From an uncultured Bacilli bacterium (GTDB lineage: Bacteria; Bacillota_I; Bacilli_A; RF39; UBA660): a stretch of DNA of 33,590 bases. The notes beneath the pieces were generated by a model. That model searched no databases. It saw only the letters and a list, made by a program, of their open reading frames with translations, and was not told where the DNA came from. The translations under genes were made by a program, and so were the position numbers. Below are positions 23,871-32,218 of the stretch, piece by piece. The DNA lies in NCBI GenBank assembly GCA_905235065.1, contig CAJOJR010000001.1, positions 1 to 33,590 of the forward strand, in the 5' to 3' direction. The first letter of the stretch is position 1. Each line of letters opens with the position of its first letter.

Positions 23871-23958
23871 AATATAATGCCCTAACACCTAAGTGTTAGG
23901 GCTCCCAATTAATTTGGAATGCATCTAATATCTTTAGAGCATGTCCTTTTTTATTATA
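23865..23958 (-). ncRNA. Candidate antisense RNA to the peptide transcript
   Basis: TATAAT at 23953-23958 on the minus strand would start an RNA at the G at 23946. It would run through the 3' repeat and end at the 10-bp hairpin GCCCTAACAC / GTGTTAGGGC (23879-23902), which on this strand is followed by a U-rich stretch (ATTATATTTTATTTT). The size would be about 75-80 nt, as for known type I antitoxins. No good -35 is present, so this is tentative. Confidence 0.35.
23879..23902 (-). terminator. 10-bp hairpin, terminator-like on the minus strand
   Basis: Perfect stem 23879-23888 with 23893-23902, loop CTAA. T-rich sequence follows on the minus strand but not on the plus strand, which argues for minus-strand termination. 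Confidence 0.5.
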
Positions 23959-24016
23959 TGAAGTTTCCTTCAACAAATACATTTTATCAAAAATATGCCT
24001 TATTTTCAATAAATGC

Positions 24017-24045
24017 TTGATATTTTTAATATTTTTTTATATAAT
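24017..24045 (+). promoter_or_regulatory. rpsD promoter
   Basis: TTGATA, 17 nt, TATAAT; start predicted near 24051. The stretch 23953-24016 shows only the possible antisense -10. Confidence 0.65.
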
Positions 24046-24050
24046 GTATT

Positions 24051-24209
24051 AGTAAATTTAATTTGGCAGTGATATTTAAGTTTATAATGTGTTTATTAAT
24101 TAATTGTTTGTAAGTAACTAAGCCAAAGCGAAAGCATTAAAATAAACACCCTATGAATGATAATATTTATATTGCCTTGGTTTACAATTTTGTAAAGGAG
24201 GTATTTTTT
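24051..24209 (+). promoter_or_regulatory. Ribosomal protein S4 leader (putative autoregulatory RNA)
   Basis: A leader of about 160 nt with a 9-bp stem (GTGTTTATT at 24089-24097 with AATAAACAC at 24141-24149) enclosing GTAACTAAGCC and AAAGCGAAAGC, and outer GGCA/TGCC pairing. This recalls the Firmicutes S4 leader, where S4 represses its own translation. A small hairpin (TTTAC/GTAAA) next to the SD AAAGGAGG may help. Family membership is from recollection of the pattern. Confidence 0.55.
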
Positions 24210-24803
24210 ATGTCAAGATATTTAGGACCTGTTTATAAGAAATCTAGAAGATTAGGTTTCTCAGTTCTAGAAACTGGTAAAGAATTAGCTAAAAGACCTA
24301 CTGCTCCTGGACAACATGGAACTAGTAGAAAAAAATTAAGTGAATATGGCGTTCAATTACAAGAAAAACAAAAAGTTAAAAATATGTATGGTTTATCTGA
24401 AAAACAATTTAGAAAAACTTTTGACAAAGCTGGTAAGAAAAAAGGTATTCACGGAACTAATTTCTTAATCGCTCTAGAAAGCAGATTAGATAATATCGTT
24501 TATCGTTTAGGTATGGCTAAAACAAGAGCTGCCGCAAGACAACTTGTTAATCATGGTCATATTGCTGTAAATGGTAAAAGAGTTGATATTCCATCTTTCG
24601 AAGTAAAACCAGGTATGGTAATTAGTGCTAAAACTGAAAACCATCCAGTTATTACTGAAAATTTATCTAATACAACTTCAAGAGTATCTTTTGTAAGTTG
24701 GGATGATAAAAAACAAGAAGGAACATATTTAAGATATCCAGAAAGAGAAGAATTAAATATGGATATTAATGAATCTATGATCGTTGAATTCTACAACAGA
24801 TAA
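24210..24803 (+). CDS. rpsD: 30S ribosomal protein S4
   Basis: Primary 16S rRNA-binding protein of the small subunit. I start at the ATG at 24210 ([20 protein letters not shown]), 8 nt after AAAGGAGG; a longer in-frame ATG at 24153 lies inside the leader. At 197 residues it has the normal bacterial length. The S4 RNA-binding domain covers about 90-150 ([28 protein letters not shown]). No cysteine zinc knuckle is visible at the N-terminus, so it is the Cys-free form. It is transcribed alone, as in Bacillus, and converges on ftsZ. Confidence 0.98.
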   Translation: MSRYLGPVYKKSRRLGFSVLETGKELAKRPTAPGQHGTSRKKLSEYGVQLQEKQKVKNMYGLSEKQFRKTFDKAGKKKGIHGTNFLIALESRLDNIVYRLGMAKTRAAARQLVNHGHIAVNGKRVDIPSFEVKPGMVISAKTENHPVITENLSNTTSRVSFVSWDDKKQEGTYLRYPEREELNMDINESMIVEFYNR

Positions 24804-24814
24804 TAATTTATAAT

Positions 24815-24845
24815 AAAAAACACAGATTTTAAATCTGTGTTTTTT
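24815..24845. terminator. Bidirectional terminator between rpsD and ftsZ
   Basis: 15-nt perfect inverted arms (24815-24829 and 24831-24845) with A/T runs at both outer ends. It serves both convergent genes. Confidence 0.85.
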
Positions 24846-24852
24846 ATTTATT

Positions 24853-25926
24853 TTATAAATCTCTATTTCTTAAAAATACTGGAATATCTATATCATCTTC
24901 ATCATCAAATTTTTCAACTCTAGTACTCTTTTCTTTTACAGGAGCCTCAGCAGTATATTGATATAAAGGTTCACTTTCTTCTTCAAAACCAGTAGCAATT
25001 ACTGTTACAATTACTTCTTCTGTTAATGATTCATTAATAACAGCTCCGAATATTATATTAACATCTGTATTAGCAGCAGCTCTTACTATTTCAGCAGCAT
25101 CTTCTGCTTCAAATAATGTAAGTGATTTACCACCAGTAATATTTATAATACAATCAGTTGCTCCATTAATTGTTGTTTCAAGAAGTGGACTAGTAACAGC
25201 TTGCTTAGCAGCTTCGACTGCTCTATTCTCTCCAACTCCAATACCGATACCAATTAATGCACTTCCTCTTGCTTCCATTATTGCTTTAACATCAGCGAAG
25301 TCTAGATTAACAAGTCCAGGAACACTAATTAAGTCTGAAATTGATTGAACTCCAAGTCTCAATACATTATCAACTTCTCTAAATGCATCAACCATAGGTG
25401 TTGATTTATCTATTAAATCTCTTAATCTATCATTTGGAATAACTACCATTGTATCTACATGCTTTTTAAGCTCATCTATACCCATTAAAGCATTATCCAT
25501 TCTCTTTTTACCTTCAAATTTGAATGGTTTTGTTACAATAGCAACTGTTAAAGCACCAAGTTCTTGAGCAACTTCTGCAACTATTGGAGCAGCACCAGTA
25601 CCAGTTCCGCCACCCATACCAGCAGTGATAAATACCATATCGGCTCCTCTTAAAACTTCTTCAATTTCATTTCTTGATTCCATTGCTGCTTCTCTACCAA
25701 CTTCAGGGTCAGCTCCAGCACCAAGTCCATCAGTTATAGTCTTACCTATTTGAAGTTTAGTTTCAGCTCTTGAATTATTTATAACTTGTAAGTCTGTATT
25801 AGCAACTATAAATTCTACACCTTTAAGGCCAGAATCAATCATTCTATTAACAGCATTACATCCGCCGCCACCTATTCCTATAACTTTTATTTTTGCTATT
25901 TGATCCATTTCCAAAGGATTATTCAT
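24853..25926 (-). CDS. ftsZ: Cell division protein FtsZ
   Basis: Tubulin-like GTPase that forms the division ring. The 357-residue protein has the nucleotide-binding [17 protein letters not shown] (about 13-29), the tubulin signature [10 protein letters not shown] near 107 and the T7 loop NLDFADVK. After a very short linker comes the C-terminal peptide [14 protein letters not shown], which binds FtsA and other partners. Strong SD AGGAGG, overlapping the TAG of ftsA. Co-transcribed with ftsA. Confidence 0.98.
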   Translation of the reverse strand: MNNPLEMDQIAKIKVIGIGGGGCNAVNRMIDSGLKGVEFIVANTDLQVINNSRAETKLQIGKTITDGLGAGADPEVGREAAMESRNEIEEVLRGADMVFITAGMGGGTGTGAAPIVAEVAQELGALTVAIVTKPFKFEGKKRMDNALMGIDELKKHVDTMVVIPNDRLRDLIDKSTPMVDAFREVDNVLRLGVQSISDLISVPGLVNLDFADVKAIMEARGSALIGIGIGVGENRAVEAAKQAVTSPLLETTINGATDCIINITGGKSLTLFEAEDAAEIVRAAANTDVNIIFGAVINESLTEEVIVTVIATGFEEESEPLYQYTAEAPVKEKSTRVEKFDDEDDIDIPVFLRNRDL

Positions 25927-25938
25927 ACTATTTTCCTC

Positions 25939-27174
25939 CTAATTATCGAAAAAGTAACTAAATACTTTTCCAAGTAATGTATTATCTTTATTCTTTTTTT
26001 TGTTATTAAATATTATTTGTTGTTCTTCTTCAGTAACTGTTGAAGCTTTCTTTTTTCTAAATGATAATTTTCTATAATAATACTTAATTATACCAAGAGC
26101 ACTACTATATTTATTATTTCTTACTCCTATTTCTTCAACACTTGCAAGAATTCCTATTTTACCAAAAGATTCATCTATAACTTTAGATACATCTTTTATC
26201 TCCGTAGTTCCTCCTGTTATAATTATATAACTATTTTCTTTTTTTGTTAAGAGATTTATTTGTTTTTTAGATATTTCAAATATACTCTTTAATTTATTAT
26301 AAATTATTTCTGTTATTTCATATTGATTTATTTTTATTTTAGCACCAGACTTATCAATAACCTCTTCAAGTTCTGTTGTACTTGCATTATCAGTATGAGC
26401 AAGTGCAAATGTCTCTTTTAATTTTCTAGCTGTTTTTCTATCAATATTATAAGCATACATTATTTCTTTATCTATATCTTTACCACCCATTTCTAATACT
26501 TGAGTAGCTACTAAAGTTCCTTTGTTAATTATACTTACTTCAGTTTTTTCGTCACCTATATTTATTAAAGCTCCTTCTTTTTCATCCATATCATCAGTTT
26601 TAAACTCATGATAATCAGCAAGCGAATTAAAAGAAATATCAGATATTTTGACATTCATACTATCTAATATTGAAAAAATTGTATAAACATTCTTTTTAGG
26701 GGCTGTTGATATAACACTTTTTATTGATAGTCTTGTTCCAACTAACCCCTTAGGATCTTTAACAACTTCTTCATTAATTTTATACTCCACTGGCATTATA
26801 GATATTAATTCTTTATTTGGTGGTACTTTATTATATATAGAAGCTTGTAAAGCTCTAACTATATCATTTCCATTTATTTCTCCACCTTCTCTATCTATTG
26901 TTGTATATCCTTCTACCAACTCAAAATCTGCATAATAAGCTGGGACACATAACACTACATCTGTTATTTTTATTTCTAGTATTTCTTCACATCTTTTAAA
27001 AACTTCTTCTAGTTTTTGATACACTCCTTCAGGATTAACTATTAGTCCATTTTTAATACCCTTACTTTTAATTTCAGAGCAAGCCAAAACATTCAATTTA
27101 TCTTTATAAATTTCTCCAACTATCAATTTGATAGTGCTTGTTCCAACATCTAAACTAGAAATTATTTGTTTCAT
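25939..27174 (-). CDS. ftsA: Cell division protein FtsA
   Basis: Actin-like protein that tethers FtsZ to the membrane. 411 residues starting MKQIISSLDVGTSTIKLIVGE (phosphate 1 motif), with a GGTTEIKDVSK segment near 320 (adenosine motif) and a Lys-rich linker leading to a C-terminal amphipathic helix (LLGKVFSYFF) for membrane binding. An alternative GTG start 9 nt upstream exists; the ATG fits the weak GAGTGAG SD as well. A TATAAT at 27215-27220 between the gatB terminator and this gene may be its promoter. It ends in TAG, which doubles as part of the ftsZ SD. Confidence 0.95.
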   Translation of the reverse strand: MKQIISSLDVGTSTIKLIVGEIYKDKLNVLACSEIKSKGIKNGLIVNPEGVYQKLEEVFKRCEEILEIKITDVVLCVPAYYADFELVEGYTTIDREGGEINGNDIVRALQASIYNKVPPNKELISIMPVEYKINEEVVKDPKGLVGTRLSIKSVISTAPKKNVYTIFSILDSMNVKISDISFNSLADYHEFKTDDMDEKEGALINIGDEKTEVSIINKGTLVATQVLEMGGKDIDKEIMYAYNIDRKTARKLKETFALAHTDNASTTELEEVIDKSGAKIKINQYEITEIIYNKLKSIFEISKKQINLLTKKENSYIIITGGTTEIKDVSKVIDESFGKIGILASVEEIGVRNNKYSSALGIIKYYYRKLSFRKKKASTVTEEEQQIIFNNKKKNKDNTLLGKVFSYFFDN

Positions 27175-27220
27175 ATAGCTCACTCTCTACTATTTCAATA
27201 TTAAGTATATCAAAATTATA

Positions 27221-27260
27221 ATAAAAAGAAAAGATAAAAAGAATTATCTTTTTATCTTTT
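27221..27260 (-). terminator. gatB terminator
   Basis: 14-bp inverted repeat (27229-27242 with 27247-27260), loop ATTA, T-rich minus-strand tail. It contains the gatB TAA (27252-27254). It separates gatCAB from ftsAZ. Confidence 0.75.
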
Positions 27261-28676
27261 TTGTATTTCAATATTTAGTATTTTATTAGCAAGTCCTGGA
27301 TTTATTTTACCTCCAGATGCTTTTAAAACTTGTCCCATTAAGAAACCGACTATATTTATTTTACCAGATTTATAAGTATTAACAGCATCTATATTATCAT
27401 CTAAAATTTCATTAACAAACTTTCTAATTTCTTCTTCATTAGTTACTTGTTCCATTCCTAGTTCTTTTATAATAACATTTGGCATTTTTGACTCACCAAT
27501 CATTACTTCAAATACTTTTTTTGCTTGTTCATTAGATATTGTTTTATTATTTATTAAAGTTATTAATTCGTTTAACATTTCTGCGGTAATACTTATTTCA
27601 TTAAATTCTAAAGCATTTTTATTTAAATATTCAGTTAATTTCATAGTAATCCAATTACTTGCCTCTTTAGGATTACTTCCTAAATCAATAGTTTTATTAA
27701 ATAAATCCGATATTTCTTTTTCTCTAATTAAATTTTTAGCTTCCCTATAACTTAATCCATATTCGTTGATATATTTTTTCATTCTTTCAACTGGTAAAGT
27801 TATCATATTTGATTTAATGTTTTCAACTAGAGAAGGTTCTATATCTATTTTAGGAATATTAGGTTCAACATAATATTTATAATCAACCGCATCTGCTTTC
27901 TCTCTCATAGAATACGTTTTTCCTGTATCAGGCGAGTATCTTCTTGTTTCTCTTTTTATCTCTATTCCATTATTTAAACATTCTGTTTGCCTTTCAATCT
28001 CATAATTAATTGCTTCTCTAACGCTTTGGAAAGAGTTAACATTTTTGACTTCAGCTCTTACACCCAATTCATCACTATCTTCTTTTCTCAATGAAACATT
28101 TACATCGCATCTAATCTGACCTTTTGTTTGATCTGCATCTGATATATTTAAATATCTAATCACATTTCTTAAAGTCTCTAAAAAATTAATGGCTTCATCA
28201 ACACTCTCAATACAAGGTTCCGTAACTATTTCAACAAGTGGTACTCCCACTCTATTATAATTAATTACTGAATAATTATCTTTGTGATCTAAAGAAGCCG
28301 AATCTTCTTCGATATGGATTTGATGAATAAATACTTTCTTAGAACCATTTTCATCAAGTATTTCTAAATATCCGTTTTTACCAAGAGGTTTTGTCATTTG
28401 AGTTATTTGAAAACCTTTGGGTAAATCAGGATAATAATAATTTTTTCTATCAAACATTAAATATGATGATATTTCTGTATTAAGAGCTACCGCTAAAGAA
28501 ATTGCTTTATTAACTGCCGCTTTATTTACAGTTGGAAGCGTTCCAGGGAAAGCAAAATCAATAACACTAATATTTGTATTAATATTTTTATCATATGAAT
28601 TAACTGATGGAGAAAACATTTTACTTTTAGTATTAAGTTCAACATGTACTTCAAGTCCTATTGTTACTTTATACAT
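27252..28676 (-). CDS. gatB: Asp/Glu-tRNA amidotransferase subunit B
   Basis: GatB phosphorylates the misacylated Glu-tRNA-Gln or Asp-tRNA-Asn and recruits it to GatA. 474 residues starting MYKVTIGLEVHVELNTKSKMF, with DRKNYYYPDLPKGFQITQ near 80, HIEEDSASLDH, NYNRVGVPLVEIVTEP and RCDVNVSLR in the cradle domain, and a C-terminal YqeY-like tail (GFLMGQVLKASGGKINPGLANKIL). The ATG at 28676 follows GGAGGTGA and overlaps gatA by 8 nt. The complex implies that GlnRS and/or AsnRS is absent or supplemented. Confidence 0.97.
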   Translation of the reverse strand: MYKVTIGLEVHVELNTKSKMFSPSVNSYDKNINTNISVIDFAFPGTLPTVNKAAVNKAISLAVALNTEISSYLMFDRKNYYYPDLPKGFQITQMTKPLGKNGYLEILDENGSKKVFIHQIHIEEDSASLDHKDNYSVINYNRVGVPLVEIVTEPCIESVDEAINFLETLRNVIRYLNISDADQTKGQIRCDVNVSLRKEDSDELGVRAEVKNVNSFQSVREAINYEIERQTECLNNGIEIKRETRRYSPDTGKTYSMREKADAVDYKYYVEPNIPKIDIEPSLVENIKSNMITLPVERMKKYINEYGLSYREAKNLIREKEISDLFNKTIDLGSNPKEASNWITMKLTEYLNKNALEFNEISITAEMLNELITLINNKTISNEQAKKVFEVMIGESKMPNVIIKELGMEQVTNEEEIRKFVNEILDDNIDAVNTYKSGKINIVGFLMGQVLKASGGKINPGLANKILNIEIQKR

Positions 28677-30096
28677 GATATTCACCTCCATCATATTTAA
28701 TCAATTCTTCTAATTTATTAGCTATATTTAGTGTTAAAGCATCTTTCATTGCTCCACAAGTTAAAGTTATTCCGACTGGCATACTATTAACTTTAGCATA
28801 AGGAATAGATATACTTGGGTATCCCCCAAAATTGCCTATTATCATATGACTTTCCAATAAAAGATATTCATTTGACAATTTATCTGAAGAATTACTATTA
28901 AATAAAGGAGCAATACCGCCTGTTGATGGTAAAATTAATCCATCATATTTGTTAAATAATTCATTCATTTTTTCAACTATTAACCTTCTTACTCTTAGAG
29001 CATTTAAATATAATTTTTCTTGATTTTCTCTTTTTAAAATATAACTACCTAAAACAAATCTTCTTTTAATCAATTCTGAAAAGCCATCAGTTCTGGTTCT
29101 CAACATTATTTCTTTATAATCTTTACCTTCAACTCTCTCACCAAAAGGAAGACCAGTTAAATTTGAATTATTTGAAGTGGCTTCAGCGCAACTTATTGAA
29201 TAATATGATCCTTGAATTGCATTTAATAAACTTTTATCAAAAGATACTTCCTCAACAAAAACACCAATACTTTTAATTTTATCAATTAATTCATGGAATA
29301 ATCTAATATTCTCTTTCACTTCTTCTGAGTCAGTATTAACATCTATTATTTCTTTTATATAAAATAACTTTTTACCTGTTATATCATTATTTATTTCATT
29401 AACATATTTAATACCATCATCTTTAAGTGAAGTCATATCTTTTGAATCATATCCTTTTAAAATATCTGTTACAATTGCGGCATCCATTACAGACTTACTA
29501 AGAATTCCAACATGATCTAAAGAACTAGCAAAGTTAAATAAACCATATCTGCTTATTCTTCCATAAGTTGGTTTAAATCCAACTATACCACTATAACTTG
29601 CTGGTTTTCTTACAGAGTCTCCCGTATCAGATCCAATACTAAAAGGAACTACTCCGGCAGCCACAGAAGCAGCACTTCCAGAAGAAGAACCACCTATCAT
29701 TCTATTTATATCACATGGATTTTTAACAATACCAGTGTTCCCTGTAGTACCAGTGCCACCCATTGCAAGTTCATCTAAAACTGTTTTACCAATTAATACA
29801 GCACCAGCATTTTTAAGTTTTTCGTATACAGTTGAATCAAATACTGGAACATAGTTTTTTAATAAGTTAGATGATCCAGTAGTAAGTATTCCTTCAGTTG
29901 AAAAATTATCTTTTAAACTGTATGGAATTCCATTTAAAAATGAATCACTATCAATATGATTATATTCATCAGTTATAGTAACAAAAGCATTATATTTATT
30001 ATTACATTCTTTTGCTTTTTCAATTGTCTCATTGAATAAGTTCTTAATATCATCTTCACTATTTAGTTTTTCTCTTAATTCAATTATCTTACTCAT
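28669..30096 (-). CDS. gatA: Asp/Glu-tRNA amidotransferase subunit A
   Basis: Amidase-signature enzyme that releases ammonia from Gln or Asn for the transamidation. 475 residues with the catalytic Lys in YSLKDNF (about 60), cis-Ser in GGSSSGSAASVAAG (about 135) and the nucleophile in IGSDTGDSVRKPASYSG (about 155), then VGFKPTYGRISRYG. The usual form around the nucleophile is GSDTGGSIRQPA; here Gly-to-Asp and Gln-to-Lys differences are present, while the Ser-Ser-Lys triad is intact. SD AAAGGTGG, overlap of 8 nt with gatC. Confidence 0.96.
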   Translation of the reverse strand: MSKIIELREKLNSEDDIKNLFNETIEKAKECNNKYNAFVTITDEYNHIDSDSFLNGIPYSLKDNFSTEGILTTGSSNLLKNYVPVFDSTVYEKLKNAGAVLIGKTVLDELAMGGTGTTGNTGIVKNPCDINRMIGGSSSGSAASVAAGVVPFSIGSDTGDSVRKPASYSGIVGFKPTYGRISRYGLFNFASSLDHVGILSKSVMDAAIVTDILKGYDSKDMTSLKDDGIKYVNEINNDITGKKLFYIKEIIDVNTDSEEVKENIRLFHELIDKIKSIGVFVEEVSFDKSLLNAIQGSYYSISCAEATSNNSNLTGLPFGERVEGKDYKEIMLRTRTDGFSELIKRRFVLGSYILKRENQEKLYLNALRVRRLIVEKMNELFNKYDGLILPSTGGIAPLFNSNSSDKLSNEYLLLESHMIIGNFGGYPSISIPYAKVNSMPVGITLTCGAMKDALTLNIANKLEELIKYDGGEYHV

Positions 30097-30385
30097 TGTC
30101 TACCACCTTTGGAACAATAACTGAACCATCTTTTGTAACTTTAGCATTCATTAATGCATATTCACCATTTATAGAATTTATTGGTTCATCATTTCTTAAT
30201 TCGACATTACCTAAATCAAAAGGAAAATACATTGGTTCAACATCTTTTAAACCTTCAATCTTATTAATATATTCCATCCATCCCAAAAATGTATCAAATT
30301 CATTCGCTAGTGTTTCATACTCTTTGTCTTTCATATTAAACATCAAATTATTTGAATATTCTTTTAATTCATCAATTGTAACCAT
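30089..30385 (-). CDS. gatC: Asp/Glu-tRNA amidotransferase subunit C
   Basis: Small subunit that stabilises the GatA-GatB complex. 98 residues, MVTIDELKEYSNNLMFNMKDKEYETLANEF, with the proline-containing VEPMYFPFDLGNVELRNDEP linker typical of GatC. SD AAAGGAG lies just before the ATG, within the end of divIB; only 3 nt separate the two genes, so gatCAB is in the murG-divIB transcript. Confidence 0.92.
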   Translation of the reverse strand: MVTIDELKEYSNNLMFNMKDKEYETLANEFDTFLGWMEYINKIEGLKDVEPMYFPFDLGNVELRNDEPINSINGEYALMNAKVTKDGSVIVPKVVDNE

Positions 30386-30388
30386 AAT

Positions 30389-31075
30389 TTACTCCTTTAT
30401 TTCAAAATAATTTCCACTATCCAAATATAATATACCTTTTTTACCATCTAATTCTTTTTTAATATCATTGTATTTATTTAAATTTTCAGCTTTTGGAAGA
30501 GTTATATACACCATATTTCCATCAGACATATATAATATAAACCTTTTATCATCATAGTCAGTTGGACTATACTCTATTTCACTGACTTTACTTAGTGCAT
30601 CACTAGAAACTTCTAATAGTTTTTCATTTAATTTTTCCGCTATTTCATCTGTTATATAATTAATTAATAACGGCACACCTTTTATATCTTCATCTAAAGT
30701 TATTGTTTTATTCTCCAAAACATATTCATTAGTACTTCTAATTTTATAAAGTATTTTGTATTCGGTAATATTTATTTCAAACACATAATCCCATTTTTTA
30801 GAAACTTTACAGTCTTTTATAAAATCTAATTTCTTTACTTTCTTACACACACTATGACCACTTGTTTTTATAAAAGATGGGTAATTAGATATTTCACCGG
30901 TTTCAATAATTTCCTCATCACTAACCATATTATTACCCAATATAACGATATTCTTAACTGGCTTTTTAACCATGTGAGAAAACAACAAAACAAAGATAAA
31001 TATTACAAATATAAATATTATAAACTTTAAAAAATTAAATTTTCTTCTTTTGATAATTTTCTTTGTTTCATTCAT
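30389..31075 (-). CDS. divIB: Cell division protein DivIB/FtsQ
   Basis: Bitopic division protein acting with DivIC and FtsL. The 228-residue protein has a short basic cytoplasmic tail, one membrane helix (about 14-36), a POTRA-like domain (KNIVILGNNMVSDEEIIET, about 40-110) and an FtsQ/beta domain (about 110-228). It is rather short compared with Bacillus DivIB (about 260). SD AAGGTGAT. It follows murG by 9 nt, the classical dcw order. Confidence 0.9.
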   Translation of the reverse strand: MNETKKIIKRRKFNFLKFIIFIFVIFIFVLLFSHMVKKPVKNIVILGNNMVSDEEIIETGEISNYPSFIKTSGHSVCKKVKKLDFIKDCKVSKKWDYVFEINITEYKILYKIRSTNEYVLENKTITLDEDIKGVPLLINYITDEIAEKLNEKLLEVSSDALSKVSEIEYSPTDYDDKRFILYMSDGNMVYITLPKAENLNKYNDIKKELDGKKGILYLDSGNYFEIKE

Positions 31076-31084
31076 TTTATCACC

Positions 31085-32155
31085 TTACTTATTCTTTATT
31101 ATTTCATTATACATAATTGTACTAGGATTTGGTTTTTCCATAAACTCTAGCTTTTCTTTTAAAGATTTATTAAATTCTTTATCATCTAGTATCTTACTAA
31201 CAGTATCTTTTAATAATTCTTTAGTAAAATCTTTTTGCTCTATCATAATACTTATTCCCATTTCATTTAAACTAAGAGCATTATAATATTGATGGTTATT
31301 TGCAACATAAGGACTTGGTATTAATATTGATGGAATAGATGTCCCAATAATTTCACTAATTGTCGAAGCACCTGCTCTTGATATTATTAAATCAGCGCTT
31401 TTTAGAAGACCGGGTAAATCATTATAAAAAGGTATTAGTTTAATAGAAGAAGGTACTTTTAAATTATTATTTAAATCATTATACTGCCTTTTACCAGTAA
31501 TAAATAATATCTCCTTATCACTCTCATTAAATCCTCTTAAATAATCAAGAAGGATTTCATTCATCGCTGTACTTCCTTCACTACCCATTACAATTAAAAT
31601 TAATTTTTTATTTTTATCAAAACCAAGTTCTGTCTTATCGTGCTTTTTAATGTTTTTAGCTCTTTGTAAACAAGGATTTCCAGAATATATAACCTTATTA
31701 CTTTTAAAGTATTTATCGCTTTCTTTAAAAGAAGTAAATATTTTCTTAGAAAACTTACTCAATATTTTATTTGTCTTACCAGGTATAACATTTTGTTCAT
31801 GCAAAAATACTGGTACTTTAAGTTTGTGAGCAGCTAAAATTACTGGAAAAGTAACATACCCTCCAAATCCAACGACCGCATCGGGTTTAAACTCACTTAT
31901 AATCTTTTTACACTCTTTTATAGATGAAAGTATATCAAATATATTTTTAAAATCTTTAATAATATTCTTCTTTATACCATGAACTTTTATTCCTTTGTAC
32001 GGAATACCTTTAGAAGGGACTATTTCACTTTCCATCCTATCAGTTGTTCCTATATATAAAACTTCATTTTTTTTATTTTCCATTATCTTTTCAATTAAAG
32101 ATAAAGCAGGAAATATGTGTCCGCCAGTTCCACCAGCAACAATTATAAATTTCAT
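31085..32155 (-). CDS. murG: MurG, lipid II synthase
   Basis: Adds GlcNAc to lipid I to make lipid II at the cytoplasmic membrane face. 356 residues: VAGGTGGHIFPALSL (G-loop 1, 7-21), VVGFGGYVTFPVILAAH (G-loop 2), HEQNVIPGKTNKIL, ITGKRQY, and ISRAGASTISEI with PSPYVANNHQYYNA (donor-binding site). ATG with SD GGAGAG. A TATAAT at 32174-32179 after the gtrA terminator may be the promoter of the murG-divIB-gatCAB unit. Confidence 0.97.
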   Translation of the reverse strand: MKFIIVAGGTGGHIFPALSLIEKIMENKKNEVLYIGTTDRMESEIVPSKGIPYKGIKVHGIKKNIIKDFKNIFDILSSIKECKKIISEFKPDAVVGFGGYVTFPVILAAHKLKVPVFLHEQNVIPGKTNKILSKFSKKIFTSFKESDKYFKSNKVIYSGNPCLQRAKNIKKHDKTELGFDKNKKLILIVMGSEGSTAMNEILLDYLRGFNESDKEILFITGKRQYNDLNNNLKVPSSIKLIPFYNDLPGLLKSADLIISRAGASTISEIIGTSIPSILIPSPYVANNHQYYNALSLNEMGISIMIEQKDFTKELLKDTVSKILDDKEFNKSLKEKLEFMEKPNPSTIMYNEIIKNK

Positions 32156-32173
32156 AATCTCTCCTCACATAAT

Positions 32174-32179
32174 ATTATA
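32174..32179 (-). promoter_or_regulatory. Candidate -10 of the murG operon
   Basis: TATAAT directly after the T run of the gtrA terminator, about 20 nt before the murG start. The -35 region is taken up by the terminator hairpin and matches poorly. Confidence 0.35.
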
Positions 32180-32212
32180 CTAAAAACTAATGCTAAATGA
32201 TAGCATTAGTTT
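32180..32212 (-). terminator. gtrA terminator
   Basis: 12-bp stem AAACTAATGCTA / TAGCATTAGTTT (32184-32195 with 32201-32212) followed by a short T run on the minus strand. Confidence 0.8.
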
Positions 32213-32218
32213 ATTTAT

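Larger units (their letters stand above)
23737..23952 (+). ncRNA. Self-closing transcript with paired 5' and 3' ends
   Basis: The first 29 nt (23737-23765: GACATGCT, TAAA, TTAG, TGCATTCC) and the last 30 nt (23916-23945) form an imperfect inverted repeat with about 24 pairs, including two 8-bp blocks. Six T follow at 23947-23952, so closure of the whole transcript would also form the terminator stem. Inside are an SD hairpin, a 24-codon reading frame and a 10-bp hairpin (23879-23902). The layout resembles type I toxin mRNAs with long-distance pairing (for example AapA1 of Helicobacter); this is inference. Confidence 0.5.

Noticed and set aside
24153-24209. N-terminal extension of S4 from the ATG at 24153
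   Set aside because: It runs through the leader RNA; the ATG at 24210 has an ideal SD and the standard S4 N-terminus.
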